A stretch of DNA of 25,477 bases from positions 1-25,477 of the forward strand of contig JBAYTD010000025.1 in the NCBI GenBank assembly GCA_041675805.1, written 5' to 3'. The notes beneath the pieces were generated by a model that ran no database searches, was not told the DNA's origin, and saw only the letters and a program-made list of their open reading frames with translations. Shown here in pieces: positions 14,736 through 21,253 of the stretch (position 1 is the first letter of the stretch; each line of letters opens with the position of its first letter). The translations under genes were made by a program, and so were the position numbers. The stretch comes from JANNWF01 sp041675805 (lineage in GTDB: Bacteria > Pseudomonadota > Gammaproteobacteria > Xanthomonadales > Xanthomonadaceae).

Positions 14736-15421
14736 GCGAGGCGGTGGACGCGGCGCTGTCGCGTCGCCTGCGAATCGCCGCCCGCGCACTCGGCCGGCAC
14801 GGACTGGTGCACGCCTACGGCCATTGCAGCCTGCGCCTGGACGCGCGGCGCTTCCTCGTCGCGCCGGCGCGCCCGCTTGGCCTGGTCGCGCCGGGCGAGC
14901 CCTGCGTCGTCGCGCCCATCGATGGTCCCTTGCCGGATGGCGTGCTGCCGGAAGTGCGCATCCATCGCGAAATCTATCGCCTGCGGCCGGATGTCCACGG
15001 TGTCGCCCGCATCCAGCCGCCGAAGACGATGAGCCTGAGCGTGCTGCGCCGCACGCCGCGCGCGCGTCACGGTTTCGGCAGCTATTTCCATCCGCAGCCG
15101 CCGCTGTGGGACGACCCGCTGCTGCTGCGCGACGATGCCCAGGCGGCGCGACTGGCGCAGCAACTCGGCGACGCCCCGGCCATCGTCATGCGCGGCAACG
15201 GCGCGGTCGTTGCCGGCGACAGCATCGAAGCCGCCGTCGTCCTCGCCTGGTATCTGGAAGACGCCGCGCGGGTCGAACTGGACTGTCTCGCCGCGCCGGA
15301 CCTCGCCGTCGCCTTCACCGAGGCCGAAGCGCGCCAGCGCGCCACATGGAACGGCCGCCTGCTCGAACGCATGTGGGAATACCTGACCCACGGCGACCCG
15401 GAAGCCGCCGCATCCGCCTGA
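14732..15421 (+). CDS. Class II aldolase/adducin-like protein lacking the zinc histidines, possible decarboxylase
   Basis: 229 residues, one class II aldolase/adducin domain: GLVHAYGHCSLRL (25-37), PEVRIHREIYRLRPDVHGV (73-91) and IVMRGNGAVVAGDSIEAAV (151-169). In typical members (FucA, AraD) zinc is bound by two His in an HxH motif after the RPDV-x-x-V segment and by a third His in the (N/Q)HG motif. Here these read Arg93-Ile94-Gln95 and Asn156, while the acidic catalytic position is kept as Glu74. Normal metal-dependent aldol chemistry is therefore unlikely. In aromatic pathways some members decarboxylate ring acids or ring-cleavage products (for example CmtD and PhtC, from memory). A decarboxylase role on the dioxygenase product fits this gene position. 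ATGA overlap with the dioxygenase gene. Confidence 0.75.
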   Translation: MSEAVDAALSRRLRIAARALGRHGLVHAYGHCSLRLDARRFLVAPARPLGLVAPGEPCVVAPIDGPLPDGVLPEVRIHREIYRLRPDVHGVARIQPPKTMSLSVLRRTPRARHGFGSYFHPQPPLWDDPLLLRDDAQAARLAQQLGDAPAIVMRGNGAVVAGDSIEAAVVLAWYLEDAARVELDCLAAPDLAVAFTEAEARQRATWNGRLLERMWEYLTHGDPEAAASA

Positions 15422-15463
15422 CTCACCCCGGCCGCCAGCCCCTCATCGCGCAAGGAAACCGAC

Positions 15464-16102
15464 ATGATCCGCACAACACTTATCCCGATCCTGCTGCTGG
15501 CCGGCCTCGCCAGCCCGGCGCTGGCCGACACCACCTGCGCCAGCGCCGACGACGCCAAGGTCATCCAGAACTACTACGCCAACATCCGCCCCGGCGGCCC
15601 GCCGCCGGCCGCCGCCCGCCTGTTCCGCATGAAGGAAGCCACCGTCGCCAGCGCCTTCCATCCCGACCATGCCTATGGCGTGCGCTCCAACCGGCTGTTC
15701 TTCGCCGAGGTATGGAAATCCATCGACAGTTGGGGCAAGGACACCAAAATCGGTCTCGTCTTCACCTCCGGCGGCATGCACGCCTGGAACTTCCCCAGCA
15801 CGGTGCCGCAGACCCAGGGCAGCAGTTCGCCGATCTGGTACGACATGTACGCCGACGACGGTGCCGGCGTACACGGCCACATCACCCCGCAGGAAGTCGA
15901 CCAGATCTGGGCCATGCAACTGCCGACCAGGGAAGCGGACAAGTTCACCCGCATCGTTGGCTTCTACGACAAACAGGGCGACCTGATCGTCGGCCTGTAC
16001 GTCTCCGAGAACACCAAACCCTACGACCCGCGCGCCGTGGAAGGCTTCGAACGCACCCGCGACCTGCTCAAGACCCATCCGCGCCTGTGCGCCGGGGAGT
16101 GA
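15464..16102 (+). CDS. Exported HutX/ChuX-like protein
   Basis: 212 residues. A clear signal peptide (TLIPILLLAGLASPALA, cleavage about residue 21) leads to a single domain of about 190 residues. Segments resemble the haem-utilisation HutX/ChuX fold: FFAEVWKSIDSWGKDTKIGLVF (79-100), IWYDMYADDGAGVHGHIT (124-141), DQIWAM and FTRIVGFYDKQGDLIVGLYVSENT. Two cysteines near the mature ends (Cys25, Cys209) may form a disulfide. HutX and ChuX are cytosolic haem carriers, so export is unusual. As the last gene of the ring-cleavage operon it might bind the aromatic or metal-chelate substrate in the periplasm; this is inference. An AAGGA site lies 8 nt upstream. The family call is from remembered motif patterns and needs a profile search. 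Confidence 0.6.
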   Translation: MIRTTLIPILLLAGLASPALADTTCASADDAKVIQNYYANIRPGGPPPAAARLFRMKEATVASAFHPDHAYGVRSNRLFFAEVWKSIDSWGKDTKIGLVFTSGGMHAWNFPSTVPQTQGSSSPIWYDMYADDGAGVHGHITPQEVDQIWAMQLPTREADKFTRIVGFYDKQGDLIVGLYVSENTKPYDPRAVEGFERTRDLLKTHPRLCAGE

Positions 16103-16164
16103 GGCGGGTCCGGAGGGCTGCACCCGCCAGAGAGGCGTCTGACGGTCACTGAATCCGGACCGTC
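16103..16164 (+). terminator. Two stem-loops after the ring-cleavage operon, possible terminator
   Basis: GGCGGGT (16103-16109) pairs with ACCCGCC (16122-16128), and GACGGTC (16141-16147) pairs with GACCGTC (16158-16164). Both follow immediately after the stop of the HutX-like gene. Neither is followed by a T-tract, so this may be a Rho-type end or an mRNA 3' stabiliser. The rest of the gap to 16300 shows nothing clear apart from the leader of the antitoxin gene. Confidence 0.4.
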
Positions 16165-16300
16165 GGGCGTCTGCCATGCCGCCTCGCAACGGCCCGCCTG
16201 ACCTTCATCACGAACGGCCGATCCGCCTCATCCTGCCTTGCCGCCATCCAGCCAGAAGCCCATAATTCATTCCTATCAAACATTCCCACGAGGAATAGGA

Positions 16301-16645
16301 ATGGAATCGGTCAACGTCAGCGGTCTCAAGAACAACCCTACCCAAGCACTGCGCAAGGCGCAGAAGGATGTGGTGGTGGTGATGAACCGTGATCGCCCGG
16401 ATGCCGTGATGGTGGGCATCGAGGCAGCGGGTGGGCTGGACGCGCCCGGCGTACGTCCGGCGCTGGCTACCGCGCTGTTCCGCGACGGCCAGCTCTCGTT
16501 GGCGCGTGCCGCCGGGTTGGCGGACATGCCGCTGGCGACCTTCGTCGGGCATCTTTCGCGGCTGGGCATCCCCGTCGTCCGGCTGGATGCCGATGAAACG
16601 CAGCGCGACATGGAAACGCTCGAAGAATGGCTGGCCTCGTCCTGA
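16301..16645 (+). CDS. UPF0175-type antitoxin with Phd/YefM-like N-terminus
   Basis: 114 residues. The N-terminus (VNVSGLKNNPTQALRKAQKDVVVVMNRDRPDAVMVG, about 4-39) resembles Phd/YefM DNA-binding antitoxin folds. The C-terminal half (ALATALFRDGQLSLARAAGLADMPLATFVGHLSRLGIPVVRL) is a UPF0175 helical repeat region. Proteins of this kind precede DUF3368 PIN toxins; they neutralise the toxin and usually autoregulate the operon. The frame opens at 16238, but the ATG at 16301 has GAGGA with a 6-nt spacer and starts the conserved part. It overlaps the toxin gene by 19 nt. A palindrome-like TTCCCACGAGGAA just upstream of the start could be its operator. Confidence 0.85.
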   Translation: MESVNVSGLKNNPTQALRKAQKDVVVVMNRDRPDAVMVGIEAAGGLDAPGVRPALATALFRDGQLSLARAAGLADMPLATFVGHLSRLGIPVVRLDADETQRDMETLEEWLASS

Positions 16646-17121
16646 CCGACGCCAGTCCGCTGATCGGGCTGGCGCGGGTAGACGGGCTTGATTGGCTGCA
16701 CGCCCTGTTCGGCCGGGTCCGGATGCCCGAGGAGGTATATCGCGAAGTGGTACCGGGGCTGGGTTTTGCCGAGGAACGCGACATTCTCGCCACCGAAACC
16801 GCCGGATGGCTCGCCGTCCACAGGCCGACCCCCGCGCTGCCACCGTTGCCGGATCTGGACGAAGGCGAGGCCGCCTGCATCCGCATTGCGCTCGCCCATG
16901 CCGGCCCGGCACTGTTGCTGATGGACGACCGTGCCGGACGCGCGCTGGCGCTGGAACAAGGCCTGCGCGTGGCCGGCACCGCCGCCGTCATCGGCATGGC
17001 GAAATCGCGCGGGCTGATCGCCTCAGCGCGCCAGGCCTTCGCCCGTCTTCACGCCTCCGATTTCCGCATCTCGCCATCCGTCATCGAGACGGTCCTGCGG
17101 CGCGTCGGGGAAATGCCTTGA
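16627..17121 (+). CDS. DUF3368 PIN-domain toxin (predicted ribonuclease)
   Basis: 164 residues. PIN-domain acidic residues are present: Asp8 in VLTDASPLIGLA, Glu37 in MPEEVYREV, Glu79/Glu81 in LDEGEAACI and Asp100/Asp101 in LLLMDDRAGR. The AGTAAVIGMAKSRGLI segment (117-131) is typical of DUF3368 proteins. The family is predicted to cut RNA using Mg2+ held by the acidic cluster. The ATG lies inside the antitoxin gene (19-nt overlap), giving coupled translation as usual for such pairs. It converges on the GntR gene with only 21 bp between stops. Confidence 0.87.
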   Translation: MAGLVLTDASPLIGLARVDGLDWLHALFGRVRMPEEVYREVVPGLGFAEERDILATETAGWLAVHRPTPALPPLPDLDEGEAACIRIALAHAGPALLLMDDRAGRALALEQGLRVAGTAAVIGMAKSRGLIASARQAFARLHASDFRISPSVIETVLRRVGEMP

Positions 17122-17142
17122 ACCGGGATTGAACCCGGCTTG

Positions 17143-17871
17143 CTACCAGCCCGGCGGCTCATCCTGCTGGCGGGCCTGCGACATGGCGTTGCGCACCGCG
17201 TCATAGGTGCGCATCAGATGGTCCTCGGTCAGGCGGCAGGCGCGCAGGGCGTTGCGCGCCATCACTGCCTCGAAGATCGCGGTGTGTTCGTCGTGGATGA
17301 AGCGGCGGCCGTGGGAATGCTTCAGCGATACCTGCCGATAGCGCTCGGACTGGTGATAAAGCAGTTCCTGCAACTTGATCAGCCAGGGCGAATCGCAGGC
17401 GGCGATCAGGGCGGTGTGGAAGGCGTGGTTGCGCTGTTCCCAGTGGTCCACCGTTTCCTGCGACACCTTGCTTTCCTTGCCGGCGATCATCTGTTCGGCT
17501 TCGGTCAGCTCGTCGAAGGCGCATTGCACGGCGGCTTCCCAGTCCGGTCCGCCCTGTTCGATGGACAGCCGCAGCGCCTCGGTCTCGACCAGCTTGCGCA
17601 CGCGCGAGATGTCGTCCAGCTCTTGCAGCGACAGCGGCGCGACCCAGAAGCCGCGCTGGTCCTCGGTCTTCACCAACTGGTCGCCGACCAGCCGCGCCAG
17701 CGCCTCGCGCAGCGGCGACATGCCGATTTCGTACTGCTGCACCATCGATTCCAGCTTGAGCTTGCTGCCGGCCACCAGGCGTCCGCTGACGATGTCATGG
17801 CGGATGCGCTGGTAGGCCTGCCGGGCCAGCGTCCGCGCCGAGGGCGGCGGGGCCTGCTTCAAGGTGCTCAT
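17143..17871 (-). CDS. GntR-family transcriptional regulator, FadR/FCD subfamily
   Basis: 242 residues. A winged helix-turn-helix spans about 12-78 (AYQRIRHDIVSGRLVAGSKLKLESM, recognition helix SPLREALARL at 52-61, wing DQRGFWVAP). An FCD effector domain follows (about 88-230) with the His metal-ligand pattern: His152 (HAFHTALIAACDS), His196 (IHDEHTAIFEAV) and His218 (LTEDHLMRT). FCD regulators bind small carboxylates and usually repress catabolic genes until the substrate appears. It is encoded between the catabolic operons and the receptor gene and divergent from the latter. An operator-like TAATTTCGA sits 20-30 bp before its ATG, consistent with autoregulation. No obvious Shine-Dalgarno precedes the ATG at 17871. 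Confidence 0.92.
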   Translation of the reverse strand: MSTLKQAPPPSARTLARQAYQRIRHDIVSGRLVAGSKLKLESMVQQYEIGMSPLREALARLVGDQLVKTEDQRGFWVAPLSLQELDDISRVRKLVETEALRLSIEQGGPDWEAAVQCAFDELTEAEQMIAGKESKVSQETVDHWEQRNHAFHTALIAACDSPWLIKLQELLYHQSERYRQVSLKHSHGRRFIHDEHTAIFEAVMARNALRACRLTEDHLMRTYDAVRNAMSQARQQDEPPGW

Positions 17872-17889
17872 GGCGCAAGCATGCGCAGC

Positions 17890-17927
17890 TTAATTTCGAA
17901 AATCAATACGCCCAGTGCAGGATGCAA
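17890..17927 (-). promoter_or_regulatory. Operator-like site and weak promoter of the GntR gene
   Basis: TTAATTTCGAAAAT (17890-17903) contains TAATTTCGA, the reverse complement of the TCGAAATTA site found at the divergent catabolic promoters. It overlaps a possible reverse-strand promoter: -35 TTGCAT (17927-17922), 17-nt spacer, -10 GATTTT (17904-17899). The operator is a good match; the promoter elements are weak. Confidence 0.45.
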
Positions 17928-17976
17928 GCCGCCAATGCATTTGCGACCTATTCTCAAGTGTGGCAGATTGAGGCAG

Positions 17977-17990
17977 AATTATCGAATTTT
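17977..17990. promoter_or_regulatory. Operator-like half match between GntR and receptor genes
   Basis: AATTATCGAATTTT resembles the TCGAAATTA motif on one side only (TCGAATTTT). It lies in the middle of the 330-bp region between the divergent GntR and TonB-receptor genes, 64 bp upstream of the better site at 18041. That 64-bp step is the same as between the two sites at 11642 and 11706. Between these sites the region shows no gene. Confidence 0.35.
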
Positions 17991-18039
17991 CATCGGAAGG
18001 GATCGCGGTCGTTGGCCTTCAGCGTAGCGCCAACAAACA

Positions 18040-18084
18040 AAATTTCGTAATTTCTTGACAAGCGCAGGACGAGTCTGGTCATAT
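18040..18084 (+). promoter_or_regulatory. Operator-like palindrome and promoter of the TonB-receptor gene
   Basis: AAATTTCGTAATTT (18040-18053) is a near-perfect dyad (AAATT-N4-AATTT) and resembles TCGAAATTA on both strands. It abuts a perfect -35 TTGACA (18055-18060), followed by an 18-nt spacer and TCATAT (18079-18084). The -35, the CTGGTC element 20 nt downstream and the upstream A/T-rich dyad all recur at the amidohydrolase promoter, so the two are probably co-regulated. The leader to the ATG at 18202 is about 110 nt long and holds no other gene that I can support. Confidence 0.55.
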
Positions 18085-18201
18085 CGCGGCCGATGGCGGA
18101 ACTAGCACAGGTTCTGCTGCAATGCAACATCATTCCGCCGCGCCCAACCCGTCCGTTGGTGCCCGGAGCCACCATCCGCTGCATACCTGGGGATAGATCG
18201 A

Positions 18202-21189
18202 ATGGACAAGCACGCACGTCGTATCCGCGCACTGGCAGGCGGCATCAGCCTGCTGGCGCTGGCCGTTTCCGGTGCCCTGCACGCGCAGACGCCGGGCGAG
18301 GAGGAGAAGTCGCTCGACGCGGTGGTGGTGACCGGCACCCACATCCGCGGCGCGGAACCGGCCGGCAACAGCGTGCTGGTGATCGACGCCGAGCAGATCC
18401 AGGCCAGCGGCAAGACCACCATCGGCGATTTCCTGCGCGACCTGCCGGCCAACTTCGCCGGTGGCGTCGGCATGTCGGACAACGTGCAGGGCGGTCAGGA
18501 CGCCAGCGTCGCCGGCTCCAACATGACCGGCGGCCAGGGCGTCAACCTGCGCGGTCTGGGCGCGCTGTCCACCCTGGTGCTGGTCAATGGCCGCCGGGTT
18601 GCCTCGGCCGGCCAGTACGGCGACTTCGTCGACATCTCCAACATCCCCAGCAACGCCGTCTCGCACATCGAGATCCTGCTCGACGGCGCCTCGGCGGTGT
18701 ACGGCTCCGATGCCGTCGGCGGCGTCGTCAACATCCTCCTCAAGCGCAGCGATGACGGTGCCCACACCAGCCTGCGCGTCGGCACCACCACCCAGGGCGG
18801 CGGCGACAACATGCAGCTCGGCCACACCTGGGGCACGCAGTGGGATCGCGGCGGGCTGATCCTCGGCTACGAGTACAACCGCCAGGACAACATCCTCGCC
18901 ACCGACCGCGATCTCTACAACGGCAACGACTTCAGTGATCGCGGCGGCATCAACTGGCGGCGCGTCACCGGTCGCGCCGGCAGCGCAGCCAACCTGTTCA
19001 GCGGCACCGCCGCCGCCAACGGCAACGTCGCCTTCCGCGTGCCCGGCGGCAACGGCCTCGGCCTGACCGCCGCCGACCTGATCGCGGTCGGCGACGGCGT
19101 TGGCAACACCTACAACGCCTGGGAGATGGTCGACGTGATGCCGGAGATGGAGCGCCACAGTGCCTTCCTCGGCTTCGAGCAGGACTTGAGCGACACCACG
19201 TCGCTGTACGGCGACCTGCGCTACAGCCAGCGCGACGGCCACTACAACCAGGGCTATCTGGCGCTGTACGGCAACATCGCCAACAGCAATCCGCACTTCA
19301 TCCCCGGCGTCGCCAACAACTACGGCGTGGTCATCGACGACCGCCCGCTGACCCGCGATGTCGGCGTCGACAGCCTGGCCGCCAACTTCGGCGCACTGTT
19401 CGAACTGGGCGGAAGCTGGCGCGGCGAGGCGGCGCTGTCCTACAGCCGCGAGGACCAGCAGCGCAACAGCGCCGTGCAGCGCAACGCCAACATCTACGAT
19501 TACCTGCCGACGCCGGCCGGCGGCCGCGTCCAGGCACCCACCTCCATCGTCTGCAGCCAGTTGGGCATCAGCCAGGCCAACCTGCCGGCCAACCCGACCG
19601 CGCAGCAGGCGTACTGCGCCGGGCTGGGCTACGAAGCGTTCAATCCGTGGAGCACCGATCCGCTGTCCGAGCGCGTGCTGGCGCAACTGATCGGCTACGA
19701 GAACCTCAGCTTCACCTCGTGGCTGGCGCAGGCCAGTTTCAAGGTCGATGGCGATCTGTTCCAGGTCGGCGGCGGCATGGCCAAACTGGCCGCCGGCATC
19801 GACTACCGGCGCGAGAAGATCGGCGGCGGGCTGGACTTCAACTGGCGCAGCATCACGCCGCAGCAGGAAACCTTCGGCGACACCGAGCGCGACGTCGGTG
19901 CGCTGTTCGCCGAACTGGCGATCCCGCTGATCGGCCGCGACAACGAAAAGTCCTGGGCGAAGAAGCTCGACCTGTCCATCGCCGGCCGTTACGAGCATGG
20001 CGATGGGCTGGGCGACTTCTCCACCTTCAACCCGAAGGTCGGCCTCGACTTCAAACCGACCGACAGCCTGACCCTGCGCGGCAGTTGGGGCACCTCCTTC
20101 CACGCCCCGCCGATGCGCTACGCCTACAACGGCGTGCAGCCGATCACCGGCGGCAACGGTGCCTTCATGCGCGCCGACCTGTACAACGCGCCCTGCAACA
20201 CCACCCTGGTGCCGCTCAACGGCGTCAGCGGCACGCCCGGCGGTGCCGGCAACTGCACCTTCACCGCCATCGTCATCTCCGGCGGTGCCGGCCCGACGCT
20301 GAAGCCGGAGGAGTCGCGCACCTGGACCGTCGGCTTCGACTGGACGCCGGAAGCGCTGCCCGGTTTCCGGCTCGGGGCCAGCTACTTCAACCTGAGTGTC
20401 GACGACCGCATCGTCCGCATCCAGGCCGGCCAGCTCGGCGGCATCCTGGCGCAGTTGTTCGCCACCGGCACCACGCCCTACATCGGCAGCCTGGAAATCA
20501 ACCCCAGCGCCACCCGCGTGCGCGACCTGATCGAAAACGACCCGCGCTACCTCGGCCAGCTCGGTGCCGGCCCGGTGCAGTCGCCGGATGACGTGGCGAT
20601 GATCGTCAACGCCACCCAGCTCAACCTCTCCTCGCTGGAGATGGACGGCGTCGACTTCAACCTCGGCTACGGTTTCGATACCGCCCCCGGCAGCGCCATC
20701 GACCTGTTCATCCGTGGCACCTGGCTCAACAGCTACGAAATCCAGGCCAACCCGGAGTCGCCGTTCGTCGATCAGCTCGGCAAGTACAGCGCCGTCGGCA
20801 ACCCGGTGCCGTGGCGCTCGCAGCAGGGTCTGACCTGGCGTCGCAACGCGCTCAGCCTCGGCTTTGTCGTCAACTACGTCGACAGCTACGAGTGCGCCTC
20901 CGGCTGCCTCGCGCCGAACGCCGCCGGCATCCCGGTGGCCGCCGCCAACCCGATCAAGATCGACTCCTGGACCACCATCGATCTGCGCGCCGATTACGAT
21001 CTCAGCGGCTTCGGCGGCTTCTTCGACGGTGCCCGGATCGGCTTCTCGGCGGTCAACGTCGGCGACGAGGATCCGCCGTTCGTCGACGGCGGCACGGCAG
21101 CCAACGACGCCCTGCCCGATCCCTACGACCCGTCCAACGCGACGATCCTCGGCCGCACCCTGCTGTTGACCTTCGACAAGCGCTGGTGA
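18202..21189 (+). CDS. TonB-dependent outer-membrane receptor
   Basis: 995 residues. A signal peptide (about 1-29, ISLLALAVSGALHAQ) is followed by a TonB-box-like segment (LDAVVVTGTHI, about 38-48). The plug domain spans about 50-183, with IGDFLRDLPAN, GQGVNLRGLGALSTLVLVNGRRV and YGSDAVGGVVNILLKR. The remainder is a 22-stranded-type barrel with YGDLRYSQRDGHYNQGYLALYG, SLTLRGSWGTSFHAPPMRYAYNG and LKPEESRTWTVGFDWTPE, ending LLLTFDKRW with the aromatic C-terminus of barrel proteins. It imports a large or scarce substrate across the outer membrane with energy from TonB/ExbBD, which is not encoded here. It carries no N-terminal signalling extension. The ATG at 18202 has GGGGA 8 nt upstream. Its promoter resembles that of the amidohydrolase operon, so the ligand is probably the substrate of the catabolic genes. 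Confidence 0.95.
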   Translation: MDKHARRIRALAGGISLLALAVSGALHAQTPGEEEKSLDAVVVTGTHIRGAEPAGNSVLVIDAEQIQASGKTTIGDFLRDLPANFAGGVGMSDNVQGGQDASVAGSNMTGGQGVNLRGLGALSTLVLVNGRRVASAGQYGDFVDISNIPSNAVSHIEILLDGASAVYGSDAVGGVVNILLKRSDDGAHTSLRVGTTTQGGGDNMQLGHTWGTQWDRGGLILGYEYNRQDNILATDRDLYNGNDFSDRGGINWRRVTGRAGSAANLFSGTAAANGNVAFRVPGGNGLGLTAADLIAVGDGVGNTYNAWEMVDVMPEMERHSAFLGFEQDLSDTTSLYGDLRYSQRDGHYNQGYLALYGNIANSNPHFIPGVANNYGVVIDDRPLTRDVGVDSLAANFGALFELGGSWRGEAALSYSREDQQRNSAVQRNANIYDYLPTPAGGRVQAPTSIVCSQLGISQANLPANPTAQQAYCAGLGYEAFNPWSTDPLSERVLAQLIGYENLSFTSWLAQASFKVDGDLFQVGGGMAKLAAGIDYRREKIGGGLDFNWRSITPQQETFGDTERDVGALFAELAIPLIGRDNEKSWAKKLDLSIAGRYEHGDGLGDFSTFNPKVGLDFKPTDSLTLRGSWGTSFHAPPMRYAYNGVQPITGGNGAFMRADLYNAPCNTTLVPLNGVSGTPGGAGNCTFTAIVISGGAGPTLKPEESRTWTVGFDWTPEALPGFRLGASYFNLSVDDRIVRIQAGQLGGILAQLFATGTTPYIGSLEINPSATRVRDLIENDPRYLGQLGAGPVQSPDDVAMIVNATQLNLSSLEMDGVDFNLGYGFDTAPGSAIDLFIRGTWLNSYEIQANPESPFVDQLGKYSAVGNPVPWRSQQGLTWRRNALSLGFVVNYVDSYECASGCLAPNAAGIPVAAANPIKIDSWTTIDLRADYDLSGFGGFFDGARIGFSAVNVGDEDPPFVDGGTAANDALPDPYDPSNATILGRTLLLTFDKRW

Positions 21190-21196
21190 TGCCGCC

Positions 21197-21235
21197 GCTG
21201 CTGCCCGCCCGTCGCCCTGGACGGCGGGCGGCAGC
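21197..21235 (+). terminator. Strong hairpin between receptor and esterase genes (attenuator or mRNA processing site)
   Basis: GCTGCTGCCCGCCCGTC (21197-21213) pairs imperfectly with GACGGCGGGCGGCAGC (21220-21235), followed by CCCCTT. It lies in the 64-nt gap between the receptor stop and the esterase start. Because no new promoter is apparent before the esterase gene, partial read-through would give more receptor than esterase. Alternatively it stabilises the receptor mRNA. Confidence 0.5.
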
Positions 21236-21253
21236 CCCTTCAGGATGTCGTCG

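Noticed and set aside
17872..18201. Fur box at the receptor promoter
   Set aside because: The A/T-rich sequences there fit the TCGAAATTA motif shared with the catabolic promoters and not a GATAATGATAATCATTATC-like 19-mer, so iron control is not supported by the sequence.
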